Counted from the stretch's first letter, positions 43,291 to 54,207 are shown. The stretch: 64,000 bases of DNA from Chryseobacterium balustinum (GCF_900168205.1 NZ_FUZE01000013.1:1-64000); one strand, 5' to 3'. Notes: generated by a model not told the origin, from the letters alone. A program made the numbers and translations.

Positions 43291-43316
43291 GCTTTTTTAG
43301 TTATGAGTTAAAAATT

Positions 43317-43372
43317 ATGAATTATGAGTTGATTGAAACCGAAGATTTCATTGAAATCAACTCATAATTCAT
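43317..43372. terminator. Perfect 18-bp inverted repeat between convergent genes
   Basis: Arms ATGAATTATGAGTTGATT (43317-43334) and its exact complement (43355-43372) surround a 20-base spacer. An additional TTATGAGTT lies just outside the left arm. Its position between the unknown gene and hemB suggests a bidirectional terminator, though the TCATAATTCATAACTCAT wording is also a common dispersed motif in this group. Confidence 0.6.
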
Positions 43373-43393
43373 AACTCATCATTTTAAACTTTT

Positions 43394-44452
<1,059 letters not shown>

Positions 44453-44502
44453 TTATAGAATTTATTATTTTTGTTAGTAATATTTAAGCAAATATATCGT
44501 TG

Positions 44503-44853
44503 ATGAAAAAACTTTTACTTTTATTTATATTTATTGGCGCTACTATTGGGTTTTCTGATAATCTGAAAGCACAAATAAAAGAGCCAACTTCCACTAATCA
44601 AAAATCTGATGACGGTGTGCTTACTGCATATCCTAACCCAGCGAAAGATTTTTTGATGGTGAAAGCTAAAGATACTTCGTTAAAAATAAAGAATGTCACA
44701 TTTTATTCTATATTAGGAACTCAGGTTGCTACTTATAATGTAAACAGTAACAGTTCGGAAATAAATATTCAGAGATTGAAACCCGGAAAATATTTAATTA
44801 GATATATTTTAAGCGACAATACACAGAAAGTTACTCAAATAGTAAAGCAATAA
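44503..44853 (+). CDS. Small T9SS-sorted secreted protein
   Basis: The start is the ATG at 44503 (MKKLLLLFIFIGATIGFSDN), giving 116 aa; a TTG one codon earlier is ignored. After the signal peptide comes a short linker (EPTSTNQKSDDGVL) and then the type A T9SS sorting domain (TAYPNPAKDFLMVKAKDTSL ... LKPGKYLIRYILSDNTQ). The domain makes up nearly the whole protein, so the cargo part is missing or minimal. It may be a truncated cargo protein or a surface peptide of its own. It is followed by a terminator. Confidence 0.82.
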   Translation: MKKLLLLFIFIGATIGFSDNLKAQIKEPTSTNQKSDDGVLTAYPNPAKDFLMVKAKDTSLKIKNVTFYSILGTQVATYNVNSNSSEINIQRLKPGKYLIRYILSDNTQKVTQIVKQ

Positions 44854-44858
44854 TATTC

Positions 44859-44887
44859 AAAATCCTGATAATCATCAGGATTTTTTC
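44859..44887 (+). terminator. Terminator of the small T9SS gene
   Basis: AAATCCTGAT/ATCAGGATTT (44860-44883) followed by a T-run. Confidence 0.8.
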
Positions 44888-44959
44888 TTTTAGCACATTT
44901 TTTTTCAATTATTCCGTAACTTTCGGGATATTTCATAACTAATTGTAAAAACAATTTTA

Positions 44960-45871
44960 ATGCTAAAAGCTGAACAAATTACTAAAACCTACAATGCCGG
45001 AAAAAAAACCGCATTAGAAGATTTTAGCATACACGTTCCGAAAGGAAGTATTTATGGTCTTCTAGGGCCAAACGGAGCAGGAAAAACATCATTCATCCGA
45101 ATTATCAATCAGATTACACAAGCCGATTCAGGAAACGTTTTCATCAACGGAGAAAAATTGAATCCTAATCATATTAAAGACATCGGTTATATGCCGGAAG
45201 AGCGTGGCCTTTATAAAAATATGAGTGTTGGTGATCAGATTCTTTATTTTGGAGAACTGAAAGGAATGAAGAAAAGTGATGCTCTGAACGAAGCAAAAAA
45301 ATGGTTTGACAAACTGAATATCGACCAGTGGTGGAAAAAGAAGCTTTCTGAATTATCTAAAGGGATGGCTCAAAAAATCCAGTTCGTGGTAACCGTTCTT
45401 CACAGACCACATCTTTTGATTCTTGATGAACCATTTTCAGGTTTTGACCCAGTGAATGCCAATTTAATTAAAGATCAGATTATTGAACTTAAAAATAACG
45501 GAACGACAATTATTCTTTCTACCCACAGAATGGAAAGTGTGGAAGAAATGTGTGATTATGTGGCTTTGATTAATAATTCTAAAAAAATAATCGACGGAAG
45601 AGTTTTTGATGTTCGCGAAAAATTCAAAAAAAATATTTTCGGAATTACTTTGTCTGAAGTCAATGATGACCAGTTTGTTCAGTTTAAAGACAAATATGGA
45701 ATTTTCAACATGACTAATGAAAACAATTTGGTTTCTTTTGATCTGAAAAATGAAGCAGACCAAAACAGTATTCTTTTAGACTTGGTTAATGTAGGAAAAG
45801 TAAGGTCTTTCGATGAAAGAATTCCAAGCATGAATGAAGTATTTATTAATGCGGTAAGCAATCACTCTTAA
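44960..45871 (+). CDS. ABC transporter ATP-binding protein (NatA-like)
   Basis: The 303-aa protein has Walker A LGPNGAGKTSFIRI (about residues 36-44), the Q-loop region NQITQADSG, signature LSKGMAQKIQF and Walker B LLILDEPFSGFDPVNA, with the switch His in LSTHRMES. The C-terminal DUF4162-like extension (about 220-300) is typical of NatA/YhaQ importers-exporters. It drives an exporter of Na+ or another small substrate with the permease encoded 4 bp downstream. Confidence 0.92.
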   Translation: MLKAEQITKTYNAGKKTALEDFSIHVPKGSIYGLLGPNGAGKTSFIRIINQITQADSGNVFINGEKLNPNHIKDIGYMPEERGLYKNMSVGDQILYFGELKGMKKSDALNEAKKWFDKLNIDQWWKKKLSELSKGMAQKIQFVVTVLHRPHLLILDEPFSGFDPVNANLIKDQIIELKNNGTTIILSTHRMESVEEMCDYVALINNSKKIIDGRVFDVREKFKKNIFGITLSEVNDDQFVQFKDKYGIFNMTNENNLVSFDLKNEADQNSILLDLVNVGKVRSFDERIPSMNEVFINAVSNHS

Positions 45872-45875
45872 TTTT

Positions 45876-47186
45876 ATGAACAATATTTTTTTAATTACAA
45901 AAAGAGAGTTTCTTACGCAGGTTAAGAAGAAATCTTTCATTATACTTACTTTACTGGCTCCGTTGATGATTATTGCATTTGGAGCGGTTATAGGATTTAT
46001 GTTTAAAGCCAATCAATCTCATAATGTGATTGAAGTTGTAGACAACAGCGGATTGTTTAAAGGACAGCTTAAGTCTGATGAAAAAATCAATTATGTTTTT
46101 ATTCCTTCGGCTGAAGAACAGGCTAAAGTTAAAAACCTGAAAGGCAACGAAAGTCTTGACGGAATTTTAATTCTTCCCGCTTTATCAGGTAACAATCTTG
46201 ATGACATTGAAAAAAACACAAGATTGGTTGTGAATACCAAAATTGGTCTTGATACGAAACAGCAAATTATTTCAGACATTACGAATGTTATTAAAAAAGA
46301 AAAAATAAAGCAACTTGGTATTCAGGAAGCACAACTTGAAAATTTAGATAAAAGTTTTACCTTAAAAACCATCAACGTTTCTGAAGACAATAAAGAAGAT
46401 TCTGATTTGGCATTTGGTGTAAAAAGCGTTCTGAGTATGGTTTTGATGTATGTGACGTTCATGTTTATCTTAATCTATGGAGTTAGAGTAATGAGAAGTG
46501 TATTGGAGGAAAAAAACAACCGAGTTGTTGAAATCATCATTTCTTCTGTAAAGCCTTTTGAACTCATGATGGGAAAAATTTTGGGTGTAACTTTGGTTGC
46601 CTTAACTCAGTTTATTGTGTGGATTACAATGTCTGTGGTTGGTGCTTTGGTTTTAAACACAGGTTTTTCTTCACTTCAAAACAGTATTCCTGGTGGAAAC
46701 GAAGAAATGATGAGTAAGCTTGATATTGCTCAGATTGCGACACAAGCTTCTCACAGTTTATTGGAAATGAATTTCCCGCTAATCATCTTCGTATTTATTG
46801 TATTTTTCCTTTTGGGATACATGTTTTACAGTTCTGTTTATGCGGCAATCGGTTCAGCAGTAGATAATGAAACCGAAACTCAGCAGTTTACATTATTTGC
46901 TATTCTTCCGCTTACTTTAGGGATGTATGGAAGTATTTCTGTGATTAATAATCCTGATGGGCCGGTTGGGTTCTGGATGTCGATGATTCCGTTTACATCT
47001 CCCGTTGCGATGGTTGCAAGAATTCCGTTTGGAGTTCCGGCATGGCAGATCGCTTTATCGATGGCCTTGCTTTTAGGAACAACTATTTTTATGATTTTCT
47101 TAGCCGGAAAAATTTACAGAGTAGGAATTCTGATGTATGGAAACAAAGCGACTTTGAAAGAAATATGGAAGTGGATTAGAGGGTAA
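45876..47186 (+). CDS. ABC-2 type permease (NatB-like)
   Basis: The 436-aa membrane protein has one helix at the N-terminus (KKSFIILTLLAPLMIIAFGA), an extracytoplasmic domain of about 150 residues and five to six helices in the C-terminal half (SVLSMVLMYVTFMFILIYGV, VALTQFIVWITMSVVGALVL, IIFVFIVFFLLGYMFYSSVY, LGMYGSISVI and others). MRSVLEEKNNRVVEIIISSVKPFELMMGK is the ABC-2 signature. It follows the ATPase gene by 4 bp, so they form an operon. Substrate not determined; the NatAB group extrudes Na+ or peptides. Confidence 0.9.
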   Translation: MNNIFLITKREFLTQVKKKSFIILTLLAPLMIIAFGAVIGFMFKANQSHNVIEVVDNSGLFKGQLKSDEKINYVFIPSAEEQAKVKNLKGNESLDGILILPALSGNNLDDIEKNTRLVVNTKIGLDTKQQIISDITNVIKKEKIKQLGIQEAQLENLDKSFTLKTINVSEDNKEDSDLAFGVKSVLSMVLMYVTFMFILIYGVRVMRSVLEEKNNRVVEIIISSVKPFELMMGKILGVTLVALTQFIVWITMSVVGALVLNTGFSSLQNSIPGGNEEMMSKLDIAQIATQASHSLLEMNFPLIIFVFIVFFLLGYMFYSSVYAAIGSAVDNETETQQFTLFAILPLTLGMYGSISVINNPDGPVGFWMSMIPFTSPVAMVARIPFGVPAWQIALSMALLLGTTIFMIFLAGKIYRVGILMYGNKATLKEIWKWIRG

Positions 47187-47211
47187 AACGTCTATTTTAT
47201 AAATAATAAAC

Positions 47212-47245
47212 AAAACTCCCGAAACTATTAAGTTTCGGGAGTTTT
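47212..47245. terminator. Bidirectional terminator between ABC permease and porin-like gene
   Basis: A perfect stem AAAACTCCCGAAACT (47212-47226) / AGTTTCGGGAGTTTT (47231-47245) with A- and T-tracts on both ends, between two convergent genes. Confidence 0.9.
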
Positions 47246-47266
47246 TATGTTTTGAATGAAAAAATT

Positions 47267-47944
47267 CTATTCGAAAATATAACTAAGACTTAAGCTAAGA
47301 ACCTGCTCAGATTTCTTTTTTACTGTATTAGGATCTTTAGTAAAATCTTCAACAAGCTTAGGATATGTATTAGAAAGCCCTAAATCATATTTTAAAGTTA
47401 GCTCTAACTGTCTTTTATAGCTATACCCTATTCCTGCCCCAATGGCAAAGTTAAAACTATTTGCTTTACCGCTAATCTGAGGATAGTTGGGAACGGTTAC
47501 ATCAGGATCATAATAAGGTCTTCCAAGAGGCACGTCTTTTACATTCTGACTAAGCAAGAAATTAAATCTAGGACCAATAAGTCCAAAAAATTCTGATTCT
47601 GCTTCAGAAAAATACCCCTTAAAATAGATAGGAACACTTAAATAGTTATTAGCATATACTGCGTTATAACCATCAGCTCCTTTCGCATTTTTATCTTTCC
47701 CTGACTCTCCGGCTCCGTAATACGTAACCTCGGGTTGCAAATAAAACTGATTTGCCCCACCCATTGGAATGAGCGCTAACACCCCACCCTGAAAAGCAAA
47801 TTTTGCCCCAGAAGGATTGTGAGCGTTTTTAATTCTGGAATAGTTTGCACCTGCAGTAAGACCGAATCTTGTACTTCTTAAATCGATTTGTGCGAACGAT
47901 AAAAAAGAAAAAGCCAGTGCAGATGTTAATAAAATTTTTTTCAT
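47267..47944 (-). CDS. Porin-like outer-membrane beta-barrel protein
   Basis: The 225-aa product has signal peptide KKILLTSALAFSFLSFAQ and an eight-stranded barrel pattern beginning FGLTAGANYSRI and ending with a terminal aromatic (LSLSLSYIFE). YLQPEVTYYGAGESGKDKNA and IGAGIGYSYKRQLELTLKYD are typical of the OMP_b-brl_2/PorT-like family. It sits in the outer membrane; role unknown. It follows sucD by 17 bp on the same strand, an uncommon neighbour, probably read through from the sucD transcript. Confidence 0.85.
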   Translation of the reverse strand: MKKILLTSALAFSFLSFAQIDLRSTRFGLTAGANYSRIKNAHNPSGAKFAFQGGVLALIPMGGANQFYLQPEVTYYGAGESGKDKNAKGADGYNAVYANNYLSVPIYFKGYFSEAESEFFGLIGPRFNFLLSQNVKDVPLGRPYYDPDVTVPNYPQISGKANSFNFAIGAGIGYSYKRQLELTLKYDLGLSNTYPKLVEDFTKDPNTVKKKSEQVLSLSLSYIFE

Positions 47945-47961
47945 ATCATATTTGTTTTTGC

Positions 47962-48834
47962 TTATCCTAGGATTTTTGCTACAGTAGCACCAATATCAGC
48001 AGGAGAATCTACAACGTTGATTCCGTTTTCTCTCATGATTTCCATTTTTGCCTGAGCTGTATCTTCATCACCACCAACGATTGCACCAGCGTGCCCCATT
48101 GTTCTTCCTTTAGGAGCAGTTTGTCCTGCGATGAAACCTACTACTGGTTTTGTAGAACCACTCGCTTTGTACCATCTTGCAGCTTCAGCCTCAAGACCAC
48201 CACCGATTTCTCCGATCATTACAACCGCTTCAGTTTCTGGATCATTGATGAATAATTCTAACGCTTCTTTAGTTGTAGTTCCGATAATTGGGTCACCACC
48301 AATTCCGATTGCAGTAGAAATACCGTAACCTGCTCTTACAACCTGATCAGCAGCTTCATAAGTAAGGGTTCCTGATTTTGAAACGATACCTACTTTTCCT
48401 TTTTTGAAAACAAAACCTGGCATAATACCAATTTTAGCTTCATCAGAAGTGATAATTCCCGGACAGTTTGGCCCGATCAATCTGCACTCTTTGTCTGCGA
48501 TATAAGATTTTACTTTTACCATATCTGCAACAGGAATACCTTCTGTAATACAAACGATCACTTTGATACCCGCTTCAGCAGCTTCCATAATAGCATCTGC
48601 AGCAAATGCAGGTGGTACAAAAATAATACTTACGTTGGCTTCAGCTTTTGATACAGCATCAGCTACCGTGTTGAATACCGGCTTACCTAAGTGCTCGCTT
48701 CCTCCTTTTCCTGGAGTAACACCACCTACTACGTTTGTTCCGTATTCGATCATCTGACCAGCGTGGAAAGTACCTTCGTTACCTGTAAATCCTTGTACAA
48801 TTACTTTAGAATCTTTGTTTACTAAAATTGACAT
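47962..48834 (-). CDS. sucD: Succinate-CoA ligase (ADP-forming) alpha subunit
   Basis: The 290-aa protein shows the CoA-binding Rossmann domain ([20 protein letters not shown] and [18 protein letters not shown]) and the ligase domain with the phosphohistidine in [13 protein letters not shown]. It interconverts succinyl-CoA and succinate with GTP/ATP formation in the TCA cycle. Its partner sucC (beta subunit) is not in this window, which is common in Bacteroidota. It follows the LpxD-like gene by about 90 bp. Confidence 0.96.
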   Translation of the reverse strand: MSILVNKDSKVIVQGFTGNEGTFHAGQMIEYGTNVVGGVTPGKGGSEHLGKPVFNTVADAVSKAEANVSIIFVPPAFAADAIMEAAEAGIKVIVCITEGIPVADMVKVKSYIADKECRLIGPNCPGIITSDEAKIGIMPGFVFKKGKVGIVSKSGTLTYEAADQVVRAGYGISTAIGIGGDPIIGTTTKEALELFINDPETEAVVMIGEIGGGLEAEAARWYKASGSTKPVVGFIAGQTAPKGRTMGHAGAIVGGDEDTAQAKMEIMRENGINVVDSPADIGATVAKILG

Positions 48835-48924
48835 TTTATAATTTATTTAATTTATTTATAATTTTATTAATGCTCACAAATTTACTTATTTTTCTTTGAT
48901 TTTAGATAAAACCGAGCAATTTGT

Positions 48925-49827
48925 TTATTCAAGATTTCTCAATTTCACCTCTTTTTTCAGGTAGGTTTTATAATCTTCGGCAAACATTCCGATATAAGTT
49001 CCTTTTTTAAGGTCTCTATTGACACCGGTTTTACCTAAAAGTACAGATCCGCTTTCAATAGTATTCCCTGAAGCAATGCCGACTTGTCCCCATAAAGTTA
49101 CCTCATCACCGATGATACAACATCCTGCAACACCAACCTGTGAAGCAATCAGGCATTTTTTGCCGATTATGGTATCGTGACCGATCTGAATTTGATTATC
49201 TAAAACAGAACCTTCACCAATAATGGTAGAATCTGTAACTCCCCTATCGATGGTACAGCCGTTCCCAATTTCTACATTATTTTCGATAATTACATTTCCT
49301 ACTGAGATTAAACGGTCAAAATTTCCATTAAGTTTTCTGTAATAAAATGCATCACCTCCTAAAACGGTGTTGGATTGAATCACCACATTATCCCCAATTA
49401 CAGTTCGGTCACCAATGACAACGTTTGGAAAAATTAAAGTATTTTTTCCGATAGTAATATTGTTTCCTAAAACTGCTGAAGGATGGATTTTTGTGCCTTC
49501 GCCAATTTCTACATCATGAAGTGTTTCGGTGAAATTGTAAATTCTTGTGAAATGAGTATTGATTTTATTAAAATCTCTAAAAGGATCGTCTGAAACCAAA
49601 AGTGCTTTTCCTTCTGGGCATTCTACTTCTTTATCGATTAAGATAATGGTTGCTGCAGAGTTTAAAGCTTTATCGTAGTATTTGGGATGATTTACGAAAA
49701 CAATTTCGCCAGATTTTACTCTGTGAATTTCGTTGGTTCCCAATACTTCAAAATCTTCAGAGCCTATAAATTTTGCTCCGATAAGATCTGCAATTTTTTT
49801 AAGTTTTTGTGGCTGATGAAACGTCAT
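48925..49827 (-). CDS. LpxD-like hexapeptide N-acyltransferase (second copy)
   Basis: The 300-aa protein has an LpxD-like N-terminal domain ([20 protein letters not shown], about 1-100) and a left-handed beta-helix of hexapeptide repeats ([40 protein letters not shown]). The possible catalytic His lies in [11 protein letters not shown]. It lacks the C-terminal helix expected in the main LpxD, which is encoded separately at 53176-54207. This shorter paralogue in the lpx cluster is seen in other flavobacteria and may acylate a different nucleotide sugar or act with another acyl length. Confidence 0.85.
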   Translation of the reverse strand: MTFHQPQKLKKIADLIGAKFIGSEDFEVLGTNEIHRVKSGEIVFVNHPKYYDKALNSAATIILIDKEVECPEGKALLVSDDPFRDFNKINTHFTRIYNFTETLHDVEIGEGTKIHPSAVLGNNITIGKNTLIFPNVVIGDRTVIGDNVVIQSNTVLGGDAFYYRKLNGNFDRLISVGNVIIENNVEIGNGCTIDRGVTDSTIIGEGSVLDNQIQIGHDTIIGKKCLIASQVGVAGCCIIGDEVTLWGQVGIASGNTIESGSVLLGKTGVNRDLKKGTYIGMFAEDYKTYLKKEVKLRNLE

Positions 49828-49908
49828 ATTTTTAAATGATGTTTTTTAGTTTAATCAATCTTGTTGCGGTTTTGAAAGCCTGACAAGATTTGTTTTTCAG
49901 TGTGAGAT

Positions 49909-49989
49909 TGCAGCCCGACCTGAGTGGAGCTCTTTTTGCCGGAGCGAAGCGGAGGCAAAAAAGCGGGAACGGAGGGCGGAAATTGCTGC
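49909..49989 (+). repeat. Structured intergenic element, copy B (GGAGCGAAGCGGA core)
   Basis: The central hairpin CTTTTTGCC (49932-49940) pairs with GGCAAAAAAG around a GGAGCGAAGCGG loop. Outer GCAGC (49910-49914) and GCTGC (49984-49988) pair, and the right shoulder is GGAACGGAGGGCGGAAA. The same blocks in the same order occur at 24629-24732 with different arm sequences. Located between efp and the second LpxD-like gene. Confidence 0.7.
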
Positions 49990-50047
49990 CATAAAAAAAT
50001 GAAAGCTGAAAGGTATGATCTTCCAGCTTCATGATATTGTAAGATTC

Positions 50048-50611
50048 TTACTTTACTCTTTCCAAGTAAGAACCGTCTTCTGTGCTCACTTTGATTTTGT
50101 CACCCGGCTCGATGAACAAAGGAACCATTACTCTCGCACCTGTTTCAACGATTGCGTTTTTCAAGGCGTTTGTTGCAGTATTTCCTTTCACACCTGGGTC
50201 AGCTTCGATAACTTCTAAATAAACTGACTGTGGCAATTCAGCAGAAAGCGGAGTTTCGTCAGCTTCTTTTAAAATGATTGTCACTTCTTCACCTGCTTTC
50301 ATCAGGTTTGAGTTTTCAATCATTTCCTTGTTTAAATATAACTGAGAGAAATCTTCGTTATTCATAAAGTGGAAACCATTCTCATCATCATAAAGATACT
50401 GGAATTTTCTCGTGATTACTTTTACTTCGTCGATTTTGTGACCTGCAGAAAAAGTGTTATCAAGAACTTTTCCGTTAGTTACTGATTTCATTTTTGTTCT
50501 TACGAAAGCAGGACCTTTCCCTGGTTTTACGTGAAGAAACTCAATAATTTTGAAAATATCATTGCTGAATTCGATGCAAAGACCTTTTCTGATATCGTTA
50601 CTTGTTGCCAT
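50048..50611 (-). CDS. efp: Elongation factor P
   Basis: The 187-aa protein has the three-domain EF-P fold. The modifiable lysine is Lys 32 in HVKPGKGPAFVRTKMKS, the GKG loop that enters the peptidyl-transferase centre. Domains II and III contain LDNTFSAGHKIDEVKVITRK and VMVPLFIEPGDKIKVSTEDG. EF-P relieves stalling at polyproline stretches; the BON lipoprotein in this window has a Pro run that would need it. It lies in the lipid A cluster on the same strand. Confidence 0.97.
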   Translation of the reverse strand: MATSNDIRKGLCIEFSNDIFKIIEFLHVKPGKGPAFVRTKMKSVTNGKVLDNTFSAGHKIDEVKVITRKFQYLYDDENGFHFMNNEDFSQLYLNKEMIENSNLMKAGEEVTIILKEADETPLSAELPQSVYLEVIEADPGVKGNTATNALKNAIVETGARVMVPLFIEPGDKIKVSTEDGSYLERVK

Positions 50612-50633
50612 TAATTTTTATGTATTATTTTCT

Positions 50634-50981
50634 TTATTTTGATTTGTAGACCTGAAGACTCAAAACTTTTCTCCCAAGCATATCCATTGCATCAACTCTC
50701 GGTTTGTAAAATGTTCCTGCATCCGTAGGAGTTACAGAACGATTATTAATAACCGTATTGAAATTGATGGTATTGATTAAAAGCTGGTCTAGATTTTTAT
50801 TAACTTCTGAAGAACTGCTTAAGTCTGAATTAAGATTTGAAAAAGATTTTTTAGAATAATCTAGGATTGAATTTACATTTTTAACTGCCAGAGAATCTTT
50901 AATATCTAAAGAAAAATTTCTTTTCTGCTGTGCAAAAAAACAAGAAGATAAAACGGTAAGAATCAATACTAAAATTTTCAT
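50634..50981 (-). CDS. Small secreted protein of unknown function in the lpx cluster
   Basis: The start at the ATG at 50981 (MKILVLILTVLSSCFFAQQ) gives 115 aa; upstream TTG is less likely. It has a clear signal peptide and a polar, serine- and asparagine-rich mature part (LDYSKKSFSNLNSDLSSSSE) with no known domain. Located between lpxA and efp on the same strand, 16 bp after lpxA stop, so cotranscribed. It may be periplasmic; function unknown. Confidence 0.65.
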   Translation of the reverse strand: MKILVLILTVLSSCFFAQQKRNFSLDIKDSLAVKNVNSILDYSKKSFSNLNSDLSSSSEVNKNLDQLLINTINFNTVINNRSVTPTDAGTFYKPRVDAMDMLGRKVLSLQVYKSK

Positions 50982-50996
50982 CAATTTCAATTTTAA

Positions 50997-51785
50997 TTAT
51001 TCTTTTCCTGTACCGTATCCTTTTACGATACCTCTTGGTGAGTTTTGAATAAACTGAAGAATTTCATCTCTTTCAGCAGTAGGAAGCATTTCTTTTTCGA
51101 TATGCGTCACTGCCTGAGAAACATTCATCTTCATTTGAAAAATCGCTCTGTAAATTTTCTGAATTTCAAAGATTTTCTCATTTGTAAAACCTCTTCTTCT
51201 TAAACCTACAGAATTGATTCCCGCGTAAGCCATGGGCTCTCTTGCCACTTTTACGTAAGGTGGAATATCTTTTCTCACCAAAGTACCCCCAGAAATCATT
51301 ACATGTTTTCCGATTTTACCAAACTGATGCACGGCAGATAAACCTCCCATTACCGTATAATCACCAATTTCTACGTGACCTGCAATACCGCAACCGTTTA
51401 CAATGATAACATGATCACCGATTACACAGTCGTGTGCAATATGCGTCGTTGCCATAATCAAACAATTTGCCCCGATTTTTGTATAACCTAAAGCCTTGGT
51501 ACCTCTATTTACCGTTACACATTCTCTGATTGTAGTATCGTCACCGATAATCGTTTGTGTGTCTTCACCATCGAATTTTAAATCCTGAGGAATTGCAGAA
51601 ATTACAGTTCCGGGAAAAATTCTACAGTTTTTACCGATTCTTGCGCCATCCATAATGGTTACATTTGAACCAATCCAAGATCCCTCTCCTATTTCTACAT
51701 CTCCTGCAATGGTAGTGAATGGCTCTACTACAACGTTTTTGCTGATTTTTGCACGCTTATCAACGGCTGCTAATTGATGAATCAT
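50997..51785 (-). CDS. lpxA: UDP-N-acetylglucosamine O-acyltransferase (LpxA)
   Basis: The 262-aa protein is a left-handed beta-helix with regular hexapeptides (VVEPFTTIAGDVEIGEGSWI and CVIGDHVIIVNGCGIAGHVE). The catalytic His is in MGGLSAVHQFGKIG. The C-terminal helical part (VGLRRRGFTNEKIFEIQKIY) matches LpxA. It transfers 3-hydroxyacyl chains from ACP to UDP-GlcNAc, the first step of lipid A synthesis. It directly follows the lpxC-fabZ stop with no gap. Confidence 0.96.
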   Translation of the reverse strand: MIHQLAAVDKRAKISKNVVVEPFTTIAGDVEIGEGSWIGSNVTIMDGARIGKNCRIFPGTVISAIPQDLKFDGEDTQTIIGDDTTIRECVTVNRGTKALGYTKIGANCLIMATTHIAHDCVIGDHVIIVNGCGIAGHVEIGDYTVMGGLSAVHQFGKIGKHVMISGGTLVRKDIPPYVKVAREPMAYAGINSVGLRRRGFTNEKIFEIQKIYRAIFQMKMNVSQAVTHIEKEMLPTAERDEILQFIQNSPRGIVKGYGTGKE

Positions 51786-53183
51786 TTAATCAATTTTATT
51801 TTTTGCAACTTGAGCCATTAGTTCTGCTTCTACAGCAACTGTATCGCCAACATAACCATACCCTTGCATGTGAACAATTCCTCTTCTGATTGGCTCTATC
51901 AATTCAATTTTGAAAATCATTGTATCACCAGGAACAACTTTTCTCTTGAATTTCACCTTATCTATTTTAATGAAATAAGTAGAATAATTTTCCGGATCCG
52001 GAACGCTTGCCAAAACCAAAATTCCTCCTGTCTGTGCTAAAGCTTCTACCTGTAAAACTCCAGGCATAACCGGTTCTTTAGGAAAATGACCTACGAAGAA
52101 AGGCTCATTCATGGTTACATTCTTCAAACCAACAACGTGAGAATCTGAAAGCTCAAGAATTTTATCGATTAACAAAAATGGAGGTCTGTGAGGCATTAGC
52201 TTCATGATTCCATTGATGTCGAAAACGGGTTCTTTAGTTAGATCAAACTCAGGAACATTTTTCTTTTTCTGAAGTTTCCACTGACGGTTTAGTTTTTTTG
52301 CAAATTGGGTATTAACAAAATGCCCTGGTTTATTAGCAATAACTTTTCCTTTAATTTTCACTCCTGTTAAAGCTAAATCACCAATTACATCTAATAATTT
52401 GTGTCTTGCTGCTTCGTTTGGATAGTTTAGAGTTAGATTATCTAAAATTCCGTTGGGTCTTATAGAAACATGGTCTTTCCCGAAAGCTTTTTTCAGTTTT
52501 TCGGTCGTTTCAGGAGTGAGATCTTTGTCAACATACACAATGGCGTTAGAGATATCTCCTCCTTTGATTAAACCGTGATCAAGAAGCATTTCTAATTCAT
52601 GCAAAAAGCTGAATGTTCTTGCAGAAGAAATTTCTTCTTTAAATTCTGAAATATTTTTAAGGGTAGCATTCTGAGTTCCTAAAACTTTAGTTCCAAAATC
52701 TACCATGGTTGTCACTTCGTAATGATCTGAAGGAATAATGGTGATTTCTGAGCCCGTAGCCGGATCGCTGTAGCTTAATACTTCTTTTACAACAAGATAT
52801 TCTCTTGCAACAGCTTGCTCTACCACTCCTACACTTTCGATAGCTTCTACAAAGAATTTTGAAGAACCATCTAAAATTGGAGGTTCGGAAGCATCCATTT
52901 CCATCACAGCATTGTCGATATCACAACCAACCAAAGCAGCTAAAAGATGTTCACAAGTATTGATTTTAACGCCAAGCTTTTCCAAAGTAGTTCCTCTTTC
53001 TGTAGCCACCACGTAATTTACGTCTGCTTCTACATGAGGTCTTCCTTCAAGATCTGTTCGTACGAAAACAAAACCTGTATTTTCTTTTGCAGGTTTAATG
53101 GTCAATTTTACTTCTTTACCAGTATGAAGACCGATTCCAGAAAGAGTAACCTCTTCCTGAAGGGTTTTTTGCATATCACTCAT
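51786..53183 (-). CDS. lpxC/fabZ: LpxC-FabZ fusion: UDP-3-O-acyl-GlcNAc deacetylase and 3-hydroxyacyl-ACP dehydratase
   Basis: The start is the ATG at 53183 ([20 protein letters not shown]), giving 465 aa. Residues about 1-310 form LpxC with the zinc ligands in [11 protein letters not shown] and [13 protein letters not shown] (H-x3-D). Residues about 315-465 form FabZ with [13 protein letters not shown] and the catalytic His/Glu in [20 protein letters not shown]. The fusion is typical of Bacteroidota and joins the committed step of lipid A synthesis with fatty-acid elongation, which compete for 3-hydroxyacyl-ACP. The start overlaps the lpxD stop (ATGAGTGA), showing tight coupling. Confidence 0.97.
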   Translation of the reverse strand: MSDMQKTLQEEVTLSGIGLHTGKEVKLTIKPAKENTGFVFVRTDLEGRPHVEADVNYVVATERGTTLEKLGVKINTCEHLLAALVGCDIDNAVMEMDASEPPILDGSSKFFVEAIESVGVVEQAVAREYLVVKEVLSYSDPATGSEITIIPSDHYEVTTMVDFGTKVLGTQNATLKNISEFKEEISSARTFSFLHELEMLLDHGLIKGGDISNAIVYVDKDLTPETTEKLKKAFGKDHVSIRPNGILDNLTLNYPNEAARHKLLDVIGDLALTGVKIKGKVIANKPGHFVNTQFAKKLNRQWKLQKKKNVPEFDLTKEPVFDINGIMKLMPHRPPFLLIDKILELSDSHVVGLKNVTMNEPFFVGHFPKEPVMPGVLQVEALAQTGGILVLASVPDPENYSTYFIKIDKVKFKRKVVPGDTMIFKIELIEPIRRGIVHMQGYGYVGDTVAVEAELMAQVAKNKID

Positions 53184-54207
53184 TAGTATGATCTTTTGAG
53201 TTATTCTCAAGATTATTTATTCTTTTAGCCAATTCAGGAAGATTCCTGAAATGTACATAACTTCTAAGGTAGTCGTTATAGCTTATCGCTGGAGAACCGT
53301 AAATGGTTTCTTTATCATTAACGCTGGAATTCACTCCACTTTGCGCCTGAATTTTCACCTGATTTCCTATTTTTATATGACCTACGATTCCAACCTGACC
53401 GCCAATTTGGTTCCAATCTCCAATAGTGGTAGAACCAGCAATTCCAGCTTGCGCAGCAATTACATTGTTGGCGCCAATTTTTACGTTATGCGCAATTTGA
53501 ATCAAGTTATCGATCTTCGTCCCTTTTCCGATGGTTGTAGAACCAATTGTAGCTCTGTCGATGCTACAATTAGAGCCGATTTCCACATTATCTTCGATAA
53601 TAACATTTCCTAGTTGAGGAATTTTTTGGAAACCTTCCGGAGTAGGCTGAAAACCAAACCCGTCGCCACCGATAACAGTATTAGAATGTATCACACAATT
53701 GTCACCAATAATGCAATAGTCATAAATCCTTGCACCACTATCGATTTTACAGTTTTTACCGATCTTCACCCCTTTACCAATGTAGACTTGAGGAAAGATC
53801 TGTGAGCCTTCACCAATTTTAGCTTTTTCTGAAACATAAGTAAATGCGCCGATATAAACCTTATCTCCCAGCACAGCAGTATCATGAATGGAAGAACCAT
53901 CTTCCACGCCTTCTTTTCTGCCTTGCATCTCTTGATACAAATTCATTAAAATCTGAAAAGAAAGATAAGCATCTTTTACAGCTATAATTGTAGGATTATA
54001 TTGATTTTTATTGATAAGGGTCTCGGTAACAATAAGTACCGAACATTGCGAAGTCTCTAAGTGATGCGCAAAACGATCTTGCGCAACAAAAGAAAGATGG
54101 CCGGATTCTCCGCTCTCAATAGGGGAAACTCCAGTAATAAGTGCGTTTTCGTCACCTATAATTTTTCCGTCAATAAAACTTGCAATTTGCGAAGCTGTAA
54201 ATTCCAT
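53176..54207 (-). CDS. lpxD: UDP-3-O-acylglucosamine N-acyltransferase (LpxD)
   Basis: The start at the ATG at 54207 ([20 protein letters not shown]) gives 343 aa. The uridine-binding N-domain (about 1-100) is followed by long hexapeptide helix ([20 protein letters not shown]) and the catalytic His in [20 protein letters not shown], then a C-terminal helix ([18 protein letters not shown]). It adds the second 3-hydroxyacyl chain to UDP-GlcN in lipid A synthesis. It is the first gene of the lpx operon, 88 bp after the HD hydrolase start-side spacer. Confidence 0.95.
   Translation of the reverse strand: MEFTASQIASFIDGKIIGDENALITGVSPIESGESGHLSFVAQDRFAHHLETSQCSVLIVTETLINKNQYNPTIIAVKDAYLSFQILMNLYQEMQGRKEGVEDGSSIHDTAVLGDKVYIGAFTYVSEKAKIGEGSQIFPQVYIGKGVKIGKNCKIDSGARIYDYCIIGDNCVIHSNTVIGGDGFGFQPTPEGFQKIPQLGNVIIEDNVEIGSNCSIDRATIGSTTIGKGTKIDNLIQIAHNVKIGANNVIAAQAGIAGSTTIGDWNQIGGQVGIVGHIKIGNQVKIQAQSGVNSSVNDKETIYGSPAISYNDYLRSYVHFRNLPELAKRINNLENNSKDHTNE

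Noticed and set aside
44503..44853. Antitoxin or small regulatory role for the 116-aa gene
   Set aside because: Signal peptide and a clear sorting domain show it is exported, not cytosolic.
49832..50032. 66-aa frame in the efp-LpxD-like spacer
   Set aside because: It lies across the structured repeat element (GC-rich hairpin) and codes for a low-complexity Arg/Pro/Ala string; the repeat explains the open frame.
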